Shown here one piece after another: positions 49,801 through 61,324 of a DNA stretch of 64,000 nucleotides. Source of the DNA: Cinclus cinclus (taxonomy: Eukaryota > Chordata > Aves > Passeriformes > Cinclidae); NCBI RefSeq assembly GCF_963662255.1, contig NC_085050.1, forward strand, positions 23,112,131 through 23,176,130, read 5' to 3'. The translations under genes were made by a program, and so were the position numbers. The number at the start of each line of letters is the position of its first letter. Within the stretch, counting starts at the first letter, position 1. A model generated the notes under the pieces. That model was given only the letters and a program-made list of their open reading frames with translations, ran no database searches and had not been told where the DNA came from.

Positions 49801-51921
49801 TGACATGGTACAAATTATTTCCTTCTCTCCTACTAAGCGTTTCATTCTACTCCTGCAAAGGGCCACAGGTTTACATCAACCGGAGTCACGTCAAAGTGCA
49901 TTCTCCAGATCCATGAGCTCTGTTAGCACAGTGACAGCAGTGCAGACTGTACAGCCTAAATATTTGTCCTATGCTGGCCCCCATTCCCAGCCTCACCTCA
50001 CAATCATATGGCCAAAGCACCACCATCCTGCAAGGAGGACAGTCTGTCACGCGTGCCATGGTCACCACCAAGGGGTTGCCCTGGGAACTCGGCTCCTGAA
50101 GGACTGGCAGCCCAAGGAGCCCCAGCTAACAAAAGGTTTGTCGCATCCAGCTGGTGCCTGGGGGTCAGACAGGGCTTAGCTGCTCACCAGCTGCTAGACA
50201 GGCATGGCAAACTGAAAAGTCAATCAGTAGCTAGACCTCTGCTTGCTTTATAAATGGATTTAACCAAAGACAGAGCTTCTGGGACAGATCATGTGGAAAA
50301 TCACTGGCGACTGTGTTGGTCAACACAAATTTTTCAGGGTGTTTTGTTGGGTTTTTTCCTTAACTACTTCACAGTATTTTTGAAATTTCCATGGGCAGGG
50401 ACCTGCCTTCCTACCCTGTGCAGCAGTTTTCAAAGAAAAGGCACACAAATTAGGTAGTTTGTCAAGGCCATTATAGTTGCAGCTTGTCCCTTGCAGCATT
50501 GTAAAGTGGTGGTTTAACTCCTCAGGATGGCCAGTGTGATGAATCCTGAATTTCTTCTAAGTAAATGAATGTGTTATTATGCCTGTGAACCTCTGAACAG
50601 CCTGTTTGCAGCAGATCCTGTAAATTTGACTTTGACAAATTAGTATTTAGATATTTTTGACAATGCTTCTGTCTTCCAGATCTAACTGGAAGACAGAAGC
50701 ATTGTCAAAAATATCTAAATATATCTTCCAGATCTAACTGGAAGACAGAGGCTTTTGTTTAAAAGGAATATTTTAAGATTTAATAAAGAAATACATCAAG
50801 TTGAGATGCTCAAAGCACTATAACAGATTTAACTGAAGACAGCAGACTACACCAGAATAGTTAATCTCTCCAGTGTAATTTGTTTTATAAGCAAGGCTTC
50901 CTAGTTCCCCTTTGCTCCTTATTATTCAGACAGAGAACACAGCAGTTGTGCACAGACACTACACACAAATGTGCACTTTTGCCAGTGCTAGGCTGGAAGG
51001 ATCATCACTCTCCACATGCATAAAACCTACATTAGACTGCAAAACCATCATCAAGAAAGTTCAAATATTTCCCTAGGCCAACACTGCCTGAAGAATTGAT
51101 TAAAAAAAAAAGTCAGGCCTGTAAACCATTCTCATTATATTCCACAAAGCAAACATGAGGAATAGTCTGCATCTCTAAACCACATTCCTTCCACCCAGTC
51201 CCACTTTCAAGTTCTTGCAATTTAAAAGAGCAAACAAACCCCAGATCTCATCTGAGGGATGCAATTCTATTGCTAAGAGCCTTTGGAGTGGCTGCAGCCC
51301 TTGTGCTGCAAAGCACCTGACTACAATGCCTTACTGTCTGTGCTCCCATGAAACAGGAAGCATTGTAGAGAATTCCAAACGATCCCTTTGTACATCCAAA
51401 CAAATCAAACATACTGGGGACAACTTTTCTTCAAACTTAAAATACAAGCAAGTAACCCAGACAGACCCAAAACAAATACCAAAGATATAAAATAAATGTT
51501 TTACTTTTTCAAATCTCACTAAACTTAGCTCTGAAATCACCTGTTCTCAGTATCAGATTTTTTCACTCTTTTAAATAAAAGCTGGGATTTTAACACTACT
51601 GCCTTGCATTTCAGACTCCAGAGAACATCATCATCTGAATTTAAATCCCAAGACCAGAAGAAAATACTAAAACCCACTGCACCACATGATTTTAAACTGT
51701 TCTTAGAGGGTTTGGGACCTGAGGGAAAAAAATTCAAACAACCAACAGCCAGTATCAATTGGGTAATTCTGTTAAAAGCAAATTGAAAAGGTGACAGATA
51801 CAAATTTACTCATGTAAGCTGAACTTCTGTTCGCTGATACAAGCAAACCAATACAACATTTTTCAGTGCATGCCGGAAGGATAAACACAAAAATGGAAAA
51901 CTGAAGATAATTTACCTCTCT
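37637..51921 (-). CDS. APBB2: APBB2 (FE65L1), C-terminal portion, partial
   Basis: Minus-strand coding exons in transcript order: 51921-51916 (microexon), 43765-43651, 41180-41093, 40019-39936, 39441-39326, 38557-38378, 37804-37637, with phases that fit throughout. They encode the second half of PTB1 ([20 protein letters not shown]), the linker, all of PTB2 ([40 protein letters not shown]) and a C-terminus ending [12 protein letters not shown]2 is an adaptor: PTB2 binds the NPTY-containing tail of APP-family proteins, and PTB1 in FE65 proteins binds partners such as LRP1 and CP2/LSF. The residues match human APBB2 very closely as I recall it. The N-terminal region, WW domain and first half of PTB1 are outside the window. 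Confidence 0.96.
38378..38557 (-). CDS. APBB2: APBB2 exon, PTB2 core
   Basis: Exactly 60 codons, phase 0 at both ends: from [16 protein letters not shown] to SEAVQAACM. Acceptor (minus) GACCAG|AATGAAG, donor TATG|GTAAGTG. It holds the PTB2 strands and most of the C-terminal helix that forms the APP-peptide groove. Confidence 0.97.
39326..39441 (-). CDS. APBB2: APBB2 exon, PTB2 middle
   Basis: Acceptor (minus) CTTTTAG|GGATGG, donor AAAGA|GTAAGG. The two leading bases complete a Gly codon, then [20 protein letters not shown] and [13 protein letters not shown]. It joins exons 39936-40019 and 38378-38557 in frame. Confidence 0.95.
39936..40019 (-). CDS. APBB2: APBB2 exon, PTB2 start, NAGNAG acceptor
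   Basis: Encodes (V)[20 protein letters not shown] then LPVAKPVG, the first strand of PTB2. On the minus strand the acceptor reads GCAGTAG|ATTTCC, a tandem NAGNAG. Use of CAG (exon from 40,019) adds a Val as in human; use of TAG (exon from 40,016) omits it without a frame change. Donor GTGG|GTATGT. Confidence 0.95.
41093..41180 (-). CDS. APBB2: APBB2 exon, PTB1-PTB2 linker
   Basis: Acceptor (minus) TCTTCTTCAG|ATTATG, donor CAAG|GTACTG. It encodes [19 protein letters not shown] then [10 protein letters not shown] plus one base. It contains the end of the PTB1 helix and the inter-domain linker. Confidence 0.95.
43651..43765 (-). CDS. APBB2: APBB2 exon, PTB1 second half, GC donor
   Basis: Acceptor (minus) TTTACACAG|AGATTTTG. 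The first base completes an Arg codon, then [20 protein letters not shown] and [10 protein letters not shown]. The donor is AAG|GCAAGT (ACTTGC at 43,645-43,650 on +). No GT placement keeps the SK|IMAERK join, so this is a GC-AG intron. Confidence 0.95.
47801..47825. repeat. T25 homopolymer
   Basis: Twenty-five consecutive T, then GTTTTTGGTT. It could be the poly(A) tail of an old minus-strand retroinsertion, but the sequence upstream on that strand was not recognised. Confidence 0.8.
50644..50721. repeat. perfect 36-bp-arm inverted repeat (hairpin)
   Basis: The left arm, 50,644-50,679, is perfectly complementary to the right arm, 50,686-50,721, around a 6-base spacer ATCTAA. A 24-base core from the hairpin centre (50,673-50,696) recurs directly at 50,725-50,748. 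Perfect arms point to a recent origin. It lies in an APBB2 intron. Confidence 0.95.
51916..51921 (-). CDS. APBB2: APBB2 6-nt microexon (Arg-Glu type insert in PTB1)
   Basis: On the minus strand AGAGAG is flanked by CTGGATTCAG| and |GTAAAT, preceded by a pyrimidine-rich tract of about 40 bases. Inserted between an upstream exon ending AG and the exon at 43,765 starting A-GAT, it turns R-D into R-E-R-D in frame. FE65-family genes are known to carry a neuron-specific 6-nt microexon at exactly this place in PTB1. The identification rests on exact phase, residue content and flanking signals. Confidence 0.75.
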
Positions 51922-53439
51922 CTGAATCCAGGGAAGCATGAAGAAACAGAAAGAGCAAGTTAGAAAGCACTCAAGAAGACAGAGCTCCAGCATATGATAA
52001 GACAGGGTAGCTGAAAAGTGCTGTACATTTAACATACACTGTTTGTAGCACAGCCTATCTAAGCATACGGCCACTATTTCCTCTCAACACCTTTTTTCAT
52101 TGAATCTTGTTGCTCTGAAGTTTGTATTTTTGGAAACATGCAACGAAGCCAACAGGCATCAGCTGAATTCAGTGAGGCAGTGCAGACATATCAACAGTGG
52201 GAGGTAATAAAGCTTAAAATACCACACACAAGTCTGGGAAGTAGTATGCAGAAAGTATAAATAGACATACAGAAAATGTATGAACCTTCCTTCTTCCAAA
52301 ATAACATTTTCTACAGCACACACTGACAAAAGAAACAAGAATGATTCTTCAGATTGTGCAAACCTTACATTGTTTAAACTCAAAGAGTAGAAACATCCTC
52401 ATCAGTTTTTTAAATGCCTTTTCCAAAACTCATGCCCCAAGGTCACTTGGGGTCCTCTGAAAGTTGCACCCTGAAGAAGTGATAGCCTGGGGAACAACCT
52501 TCCATGAGCACTGAGCTGAAGCCAGGATGTATAAAATCACCACACACTTTCATTTCTAAAACACTTCAGCAGCCACTAACTCTTGGAACACCCCTTTGCC
52601 AAGGTGAAGGCAGACAGGAGAGGCACAAGCTCTCCTGGTGGGTGGGTGCCCTGCTGCCCCCTCCCACAGACCTGCTCTGCCTCCTGCCCTGAAAGGGGCT
52701 CCCTGCAGGTCCTGGCACCTACCACAGCCTGCTTCTTTCCAGGTGATGCCAGCCACCACAAAATCCCAGCAGGCTGAGGTGGCAGTGTGCTTCTGGAGCT
52801 TGTCCTGTGAAGAAAGCACAGCTTCCTGGGATGTCACCACAAAGGGATAGCTGGGCTGGGGAAGGACATGGGTTGCTGTCTGACTCTCTGCACCTCTCCT
52901 TAAACAGTGGATGCCACTCTATGCAAAGCATAGTATCTCTACAGAGATAATGGCCATTTCTGAGAAGAGAGCTACTTAGTCCTGCTCTCCCACTTCTGCC
53001 TCCTGCATGCACCTCATGTCTTCCCTTTTTTAAGAAGGGCTTGTCTCTAGTGAGCATCTGAGCATGGCTTATGCACTGTGTGCAAAAATGTGGGACCCTA
53101 CATCACCCCAGCTTGTAGCTGACTCTTGGAAAACAAAAAAAAAAAAGTGGAGCGGAGTGGAAAAATCATCACATCTCAAGTAATAAGGCTTGGATTAAAG
53201 ACAGAGCACACTGAAGGGAAGGGATCCAATTCCCATTAGACATCTCATGTCAGCAAGCTTACAGCAATTGATCTGTTGATTAGTAAATGGCTTAGTGAAT
53301 AGATCTGGAATAAACATAAGTTTTCTAAGGCAGGTTTTGGGTAAACATGTATATGGCTCCCTAATGTATCCATCCAAAATGGATGTGTATGGATGTACCT
53401 AGACATTTAATTTTTTCTCATGTTGAGATGAAACCTCTC

Positions 53440-53667
53440 CTGCTGAAACTTGTACCTGCTATCCCTTGTAATCTCGATGTGGCTCCTGGAGACAATTAGG
53501 AATTCATTGCAACAACTCTCCATGGACATGTCAGAGCGCCCGTCACTGGAGATATCACTGAACAGGGTGCAAGACTATTTCATTCAGGCTCCCTTTCCCA
53601 TAAATGGCTGGATCAGATGGTCTTTTCATATTCCTTCCAATCTGAGCTATTCTATGATTCTATGAAA
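53440..53667 (+). mobile_element. CR1 LINE 3' end fragment
   Basis: It ends GGCTGGATCAGATGGTCTTT, then TTCCTTCCAATCTGAGCTATT, then CTATGATTCTATGA, the standard CR1 3' terminus. The left boundary is approximate. Confidence 0.88.
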
Positions 53668-55479
53668 TCAGCCAAGTTGGAAAAATGAACTATATTTACA
53701 AATGCAATGGACTTTCCCAGAAATTTTACAACAGAAGCATGAAACTTAGCTTCATTGTAAAGAAGAAACACATGGTGCTCTGTTCCACTCCTGTCATACA
53801 CTGAACTGGGAGTTTCCCCTTTTCAATAGCCAGTGGTGACCTGTGTGGATCTCCCCAATCAAACCCCACTCATTCCTTTGGTTCAGCTACATGGGCTTTC
53901 TACTGAGCTTTATAGAATCAGCAAGTAATTAAACTACTGCTAACATTTTATAAAATAAAGGGTTAAAATATCAACATTGTAAATATTGGAAGTCTTTCAA
54001 ACCTAAACAGCATTGATACTATATGTCAGTGCCAATATGAAAATCAGAATTGAAAAAGTAGTATCACTTTCACTTTCTGAGAAAACACAGTGTTTCTAAG
54101 TAGTATGAGACGTAAAACATACGGGATTTTCTTTGTCCATTAATCACTGGCTTTATATGAAGTGGACAAACAAAGATTTCCATCTCTTAGAAAAAGCATT
54201 ATACTGGAGAAACTGACCTGTAACTTAGACACAACATACTGTGGGGAGGACAAGAAAAGGAATGTCTCAGAGACACAAAACATGACCTGCTGGAGCAAAC
54301 TCTGAAAGGGAGATCTGTTAACCTCCCAATTGTTATGCAAGATACAACTGTACAGAACAAATCACCACTGCAGCTGCCAGCCCAGAGAAAAGAGCACTGA
54401 AGGAAATTCAGGAAGGTGAGACAAAAACAAGCAGCTGAGCTGCTGGACTTCCTCAGGCAGTGAGAAGTGAGTGGGGCTCTGGCTGCCGTGGCATGCATAT
54501 GAATTGGGGGAGGCTACCTCCTGCTTCTAACCAGTTAATTACAGCTTTCCAATTAACCCAACAACTTCTCATAGAGTATCATGTAACTCATTAATTATTT
54601 TCATATGAAAAACTATTTGCCTGTATTCTCTTTACATCCTAGTAGCTCAAATATGGTTGAATAATTTACCTTTAAACTTAAATAAACAAATTTTTTAAAA
54701 ATTGCCCCAAGGCTAAAAAGTAGCTATGGAAAGTTTCAGTTCAAGTGGCAGATTTTGTTGATTGCTCTAAGTGCCAGAAATGCTGCAGGAGCAGCTGTAC
54801 AAGTGTTTCGGTGTGGTGTCCTACGTATCCCTTTCCAAGCTGACTGAGTTAAAACGGGTCAAGCCAGAGCCTGCCAATAACCTGGGAAAACAATCCCCAT
54901 AAAATTGTGTCAGGGCTGCTACGCAGGATTTGAGATTCATTTCTGAGGCGAAAAGGCCAAGGCCCAAAAAAACCAGCCCATGACCTTCTAGCCTTCAGGT
55001 GCGAGAAAGGACCCTCCCTCCTGGAGCAAACCCCAAGAGGACACTGCCTTCCAGGGAAGGTGGCAACAGTCTCTTCCTCCCTATCATTTTTGCCAGGCTC
55101 ATTTATTCCAGGTTGTTTTCTGATTAGTGCCTTTAGGGACAAAGCATTGCAGTACTGGAAGGGCACCAACCTCCCTGGTCCCTGCTTTCCTCCAGAGAGT
55201 CCCCAGCCCAGGGATGCAGTGGAGGCAAGAGAGTTGTAGAGTGCTGTAATTGATGGGGCACTGCTTGAGTACAAGACCATTTCTTCTTTCAGTCCCAGGT
55301 TTTGTACATCAGTGACTGAAGCAAACTGTATCCTGGGACTGATCACTGATGTGCAGTGCCCCCCCCACAAGCGGAAGGGTGATGGAGATTTCACTGAGAG
55401 GTGAATAAACACCCTTGGACATGGTGCTCATGAAGCTGTATCTGCACTTCTGCATGCATGTGTGGGCTCACCAATCTAT

Positions 55480-55845
55480 GGAGAGAGGCAAACTGGAGTG
55501 AGCCCAGCCGTGGGCAACCAAGGCTGTAGGAGCCATGCTTGTTTAGCTTGGAGATGAGGTGGGTTTGTTTAGCCTGAGTACGAGATAATGGGAGAGGATC
55601 TAATTTATGTCTCCCACTTGCTCATGGGAGGGTTTAAAAAATTGAGCAAACCCCAGTTTCTTTGCCCAGAGAGTGGGCAAACCCAGAGATATATACTCTA
55701 AGAGGGGGTGCCATCTGTTCTTGGAGCCTTATCAATATCAACAACTTGAAGTGGCTCCAAGGTAATCCTGAACCCTGCCCAGGTTTGGGCAGGAGCTGGT
55801 CTAGTTGACCTGTTGCAGTCTGTTCCAGGGCAATTTTTTTCCCCT
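55480..55845 (+). mobile_element. degraded CR1 LINE fragment
   Basis: TTTAGCTTGGAGATGAGGTG and, further on, GGTCTAGTTGACCTGTTGCA follow the order of CR1 3' regions, but divergence is high and the terminal octamer is lost. Confidence 0.55.
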
Positions 55846-57553
55846 GACTCTGTAACAGAATCACCTCAAAGCACAGATCTTAGATGTCCTGTAGTGACGG
55901 ACATGGTGATGCTGTGTTTACACAGATGACCAGCTTGTGGAACTGTCTCAAGAGGGAAGAAGGAAGCTGGCAGGGATGAAACAACATGCCCAAGAGCCTC
56001 AGCAGCCCAGGTGCCTCACACATGTCCCTGTGGCTGGGACAGCAGTTGTCCTGGACTCCAAATACTCCACAGTTGCTACCGTTGTGTCTTCTACTTCAAC
56101 AAGGGTCACTGTAAAACTGCAATGTGAAGGAGAGCAAATCACACCAAGAAACCTGACAGGTTTTTTGTCACCTCCAAAAAGGCATTTAGGATCAAGGTGA
56201 TAGTCTCATGCTTGGATGGTATTTTAGTGTGGCACTGCACTGCACATAAGCCTGGGAGAATGTTAGGAGTTTAATCCCCCGTACCTGGCAGAGGTCTACA
56301 GCCCAACCATTTTTGTGACTGATGCATTCAGCTAACTCTGTGAGGACACAGTTAACACTTCACACCTCTTCATTCCTGTAGCTTCCCCTGGAGTCTGGCA
56401 TACTGCAACTTCCTCAGTTGTCTTTTTTAAGCAGATCAGGAAATAAAAGAAAAAAAAAAGGCTGCCATGTGTTAACTACACCATAAGATAGTACGAAGGT
56501 CTGCCCTTCAACTTCCATGATCCTTCAACATTTTCACATGGGACTGTGCACACCAGAGCAGCCCGGACCATCTCTCTTCCTAAGAGATAACAAACAGCTG
56601 AAATGTCTTTGCTGTCAATTACTGTAGAGTTTTAATGGAGTAAAACACGTTTAACCTGATTAAAAAGTACAATCCATTTCATGAGCCTTTCATCCTTATT
56701 TACAGTTACAAGTATTTGCCTGAGCACATCCTCTGAGGCACAGAAGAGGCCCTATTCTGGTTCTCTAATTTGTAATTACAAAGTCTAGTCACAGTCAATG
56801 CAACAAAATCCCTATGTAAAATGTAGTTACACCTCAACAACACAACATGAAAAAATATAGGAAACAGCCTTCATTTCTGTCCATTTGAAAGCCCTCCTGT
56901 TGCTTACAGAATGATTATGCCTTTCACTTTTGCATACTATTAGAGAAATGTTTTATTTTAATGAAAGGAAAACAGCTGTGGTTTATAATTTTTCTAAGAG
57001 TTTGGTAGCTTTTTAACAGTTTGGGCTTTTTTTGGTGCTTTTGGTTTTTTGTTTGTTTGTTTGTGTATGGGGTTTTTGTTTGTTGTTTTTATTTTTCTTT
57101 TTTTTATTTTCCTTTTAAGTAGTCCTTAAGCCTTTTGTCTCCCAACAAGTATTGAAAGTGCAGACTATTCCAGCAGATTGGTCTTGAGTTTCTGGGTCCC
57201 TGCCACCACAAGGATGGAGACTGAGTTGAATTACAACTAATGCTTTCTGTGTGAATCCCCTGTTCATTGTGGGCCAGATTGTGCCATCAATTTTTAAGCA
57301 TTTCTCCACTGGTAGCAAAGAAGAGCTCTGCTTAAAAATTGATGGCTTGATCTAGCATTCTGTTCCTAATTATGTATTATGAAGGCTACTATAACTTAAT
57401 CAGATTCTATTTTTAAAATATAAAGAAAATATGAGGCACCTGACAAATCCACATTTTGTAAAGACTAAATTGTACTCTTAAAACCAGAAGAGTTTGTTTT
57501 AGAGTATGGACTTTCTGAATCAGTAAGCCCCACTTACTGGGGCTTTTGGTGTC

Positions 57554-57637
57554 CTGTCAGGTATCAATGTGATATCTAGCACCCAAACTATGAAAGTTTC
57601 ATAGTTTGGTATTTGACATCACACGGGCATCTGACAG
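57554..57637. repeat. imperfect palindrome, about 42-bp arms
   Basis: The centre CCAAACTATGAAA-G-TTTCATAGTTTGG is a perfect 13-bp inverted repeat. Complementarity continues outward with mismatches through TGTGATATC / GACATCACA to CTGTCAG / CTGACAG at the two ends. It may be a small non-autonomous DNA transposon remnant or an RNA hairpin. No target duplication was confirmed. Confidence 0.8.
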
Positions 57638-58003
57638 CCAAGCTGGTTCCTTGTTGTTCCTAAGTCCTCTCCATAAATAAGCAACCTCAGGTCATTTTGC
57701 CATTCCTTCAGGGTTTCCTTCACCTGTACACACTCAGTGACTGAAAACCTGAGATTAAAGAGTAGGTGCACTTAGAGCCCCCTGAAGCACACTGCCACCC
57801 CAGGTGCCTCCTCTCCTGATGTAAACCAGTCATCTTTCATAATACACTGCAGATAATTTCCTTCTCATGACGACATGTTGGCTTGTTAGGGAAAACAAAC
57901 ACATTTCTGGGAGCACAAGAAGAATGTTGAACAGCACCCACCTTTTCCCCAGATCACTAGAGCATCATTTAAAATGGATTGGTTGGGTATTCCCAGGCAA
58001 CCA

Positions 58004-58172
58004 GCAGTAGGACAAGAGTCCAGTCTTAAGCTGTGCCAGGTGAAGTTCAGGTTGGACACTCAGGAAGAAGTTCTTCACAGAAATGGTGACTGGGATTGGT
58101 ATGGGTTGCCCAGGGAGGTGGTGGAGTCACCATCCCTGGAGGTGTTTAAGGAAAGGCTGGATGTGGCATAAT
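58004..58172 (+). mobile_element. CR1 LINE fragment, 3'-truncated
   Basis: Contains AGGAAGAAGTTCTTCACAGA, GGTTGCCCAGGGAGGTGGTG and CATCCCTGGAGGTGTTTAAG followed by GGCTGGATGTGGCA, highly characteristic CR1 blocks just upstream of the usual 3' end. The terminal part is missing. Confidence 0.9.
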
Positions 58173-59753
58173 GAAACAGAACACTTTTTACTGACCTGAT
58201 ATCCCTGATTTAGAGCTGTTAAATTTCAGAGTTTGACCTACATTAACTTTAGCCAGAGAATAAGGTTATCTTATCTTATCTTAAACTATGCTGAAGCAAA
58301 GTCTGCACTCTAAAACAAATTTAAGCTTTACAGTGCAGTTGAATCAATACTAGCACTCTACTATCAACTGCATCAGAACTTTGTCCACTGTAACAGTTTT
58401 ACTTCATGTCATGAAATACAGGGAACTGTGAATGATGAATCAAAAAGCCTAGCTGAATTCCCAACAGACTGCAACAATAAAATAAATACCACAGACTTTC
58501 AATACACACCTTGGTTAACTAAAATAGTAATTTAAATGGCTTGCTCTCCATCTGTATCAAAACTGATCTATGTTTAAGATGTCTTCATAGATAGAGTTTA
58601 TGTATGTATATACACCCACTTGTTGTAAAAGGGAAAACTAACCTGTTTTTTTAAAAAAACTAAAACTTAAAAAAAAAACCTTAAAAATTATAACTATTAT
58701 TACATAAGAAAACCGCACAGCTTTCCCTTTCTTTCTTTTAAATCCTTATGAAAATAAATAGGCCACTATTTACTGAGAAATGCTCCAGGGCTAAATAATG
58801 TTCTTTTCCTCACTCACAAGTTGTTATAATTACGACAAAGCAGCAGCTACAAGAATATAATTAAAGCCATAGTTTTAAAAGATGAAACAGATGTTGTACT
58901 CCCCTCATAGACTCAGCTATTACCCTTTAAGAAAGCAAAAATTACTGCACAGAACAGGGAGAGCAACGAGGTTCCATAACATGCAAGAAACTAAATTGAA
59001 GAGTGAAGCTGCTGAGTATAAAGAAAAAGATAAATGTGCTTGTCTCTCTTCCTTCCCCACAAACCCAGCATAAAAAGGATTCAAAGCTATATATTGATTA
59101 ACAAATCAATGAAATTTCTCCTGCCACAATTCCTCCTGAATTTGTAAATTCAGATAGGATTAAGCAAGCACAGAGATCTCAAGGGAATAGTTTACATTTA
59201 ATCATGAAGTTTCCTCTTCTGCCAAAAGAGCTGCTAACCATTTTACTTCAACTAAATATATTTAACATGCATGTATATCCATATATACTGCAATACTTTT
59301 GCCATTAAACATGTTCACATCTTTTGAAGATTTACACAGGTTGTTCAGTCTTCATTGTCAATTACAGGCTGAAAACAGAAAGCCCAGACTGTCTAGCTAG
59401 AAGTTAGCTGGGAATTAGACATAAATAATTATACAGGTGGCATATGCTGGGAGCAAAAACACACAGAGCTTTATTCACTTTAGCAAACGAGGTTTCTGCT
59501 GTTCTTAACTACAGCATGTTTTCATACATTAACATGGCTTTACCAGGAAAAACAAATTATGATCAGCCTCTACAGAATCAGGCTGGCCAGTATGCAGTCA
59601 GTAACCAAATCCAGGTTAGGAACATGTAATTCTGAGCTGAACACAGTCCCCAAAACCTATTAAGCATCAGGATCCATTAGTTAGCTTACTGCTCAAATGA
59701 GCAACATCTGAAGGGATAAAGGAGAGGGAGAACAGCATCAAATACTTACCACT

Positions 59754-59870
59754 CAGCACACAGTCCAGCATTTCTGCTACAGTGCTCTCCTGAAGGTTGT
59801 TAAGTGTCAGCTCTTGGAGAAAAGAAATCTGACTTGCCTTTGTCACACTAGGAGCTGTAATTTGCCTTGC
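59754..59870 (-). other. exon-like segment with strong donor, unassigned
   Basis: On the minus strand a donor GAGTG|GTAAGT lies at 59,747-59,753 after an open stretch reading LQELTLNNLQESTVAEMLDC. Possible acceptors include TTACAG and CTCCAAG. The peptide is not recognised and does not match APBB2 as I recall it. It may be a cassette or UTR exon, or chance. Confidence 0.2.
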
Positions 59871-60029
59871 AGGCATCCACACACTATCTTTAGTCTAATA
59901 GACCATAGCTTTGAAAATACAGCTCGAGACAAAGGCTACACTACTGCAAAACTGTTGTCTGGGGGATGGAAGGAGGAAGGGCTGAGGTTTTTTTTCTCAT
60001 CACTTTTTAAGTTTCTTACCTTTTCGTTG

Positions 60030-60440
60030 CAGCAATCAGGAATTAAATGCCAAGCACGTCATAGAGAACGCCCAAGTGAATGCTCTGACTGGTCCCCGTC
60101 TCGGTGAGTGTGTAGCCAAGCATCAGATGCTGCAGGCGCACTTGATGCAGCCGCGTACTTGTACCTCAACGACGGGGGCCAAACACCCCTGAGAACAGCA
60201 GCTCATTCATTTTGCATGGAATTGAAGCACATCATGTCAGCTCCCACTCTCCCCACGGACTGTGCGTGCTTGTGTTTGCCGGCTCCAGCTGTGAGCGGGT
60301 GGGTGCTGTTCCCTGGCAGCCCCGCTCTGGCAAGGCTGTGTCCTTTCCTCCCATCCCATCCCATCCCTTCTCCCACTTGCGCGCTCCGTGCACTTGGACC
60401 CGCAGAAGAGACATCTCTGTGGCTCTCCTCCCCCACTAAC
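60030..60440. promoter_or_regulatory. GC-rich patch with splice-like signals inside APBB2 intron
   Basis: CpG-containing, GC-rich DNA in an otherwise AT-rich intron. On +, TTACCTTTTCGTTGCAG| at 60,033 followed by |GTGAGTG at 60,104 would delimit a 70-bp exon. On -, GAAAAG|GTAAGAAAC at about 60,021 is a strong donor that could end a GC-rich first exon of a short APBB2 transcript. A (CCCAT)n-like run occurs at about 60,348-60,366. The orientation cannot be decided from sequence. Confidence 0.3.
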
Positions 60441-61324
60441 CAATCTCCACTGCTACACATTGTGATTCTAGCCAGTAAACTTCAAAGATTAATCTTTTGT
60501 GACAGAAGTAATCTTTTGGGGAAAGCTGAAGTGCACAGGGAGGCTGCCCCTCTCAATTTTCCAAAACCTCTGCAAAAGATTCACAACGCAGCTCTGTACT
60601 GAATGCAACAGAGAAAGACGATCTCCTTAAAAAGGCAACAGAAATTTACAGCTAAATCTGAGACACAAGTAACAACTTGATTTACTTCAATGAAATTACA
60701 TCTGCTTATGCCAGAAGTGAGATTTATCCTTGAGCTGTAAAAACAATCACACCAAATAATTTCATTTTCTAGAACTGGCACATGCAGTAATAGCAAACCA
60801 ATTTAGAGGTGTTTCTTGCACTAAAGGTTCCTGGAGCTCTAGTTTTTATCAAAACTCCCCATTAAAGGTAGTCAATCAACAACAAAGAGCTGTTTCTGGC
60901 AGGGACTGTCCTTAACATTTATCAGGGCTTAAACCCCATTCCAGGTTATTCGTTGCACATCACTCCTCCTCAATGCAGGGGGAAGACAAGCTCTGACCAA
61001 GAACAACCCCAAATTTGCAAGGACACGGGTCACCACCATCCTGCAAGTCACTCTTCTCCATCCAAGGGAATTTCTCCTTCAAATGTGTGGGATCACACCT
61101 GTCATCTCCAGGGAAAATGAGCCAACAAGTCTCTTTTAATTATCTGAGCCCAACCTGAGTGAAAGTAGAGCACGGAACATGACCATGGATATTTCCACCA
61201 GCAGAGCTGAGAGGGTGAAAAGCAGTTAAGGACGATTTTCTGGCAGTCACTTCTTTCAGCCACACAGATACATAAGGAGCAGGATGTTTTTTTCACCACC
61301 TACATATACTGACAGTCTAGTGGG

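Larger units (their letters stand above)
43766..51915 (-). other. APBB2: APBB2 intron between microexon and PTB1 exon
   Basis: About 8.15 kb with no standard exon. Contains a T25 tract, a perfect palindrome at 50,644 and GC-richer patches near 45,200-45,900 and 49,730-50,200. Frames of 146-165 codons at 45,073-45,540 (-), 46,176-46,673 (+) and 47,922-48,362 (-) have no splice or family support. Confidence 0.6.

Noticed and set aside
60108..60602. 164-codon plus-strand frame with an Ala-rich, protein-like start
   Set aside because: It begins at a non-ATG codon in GC-rich DNA, runs on into low-complexity sequence and matches no family I recognise. Kept only as part of the GC-rich patch.
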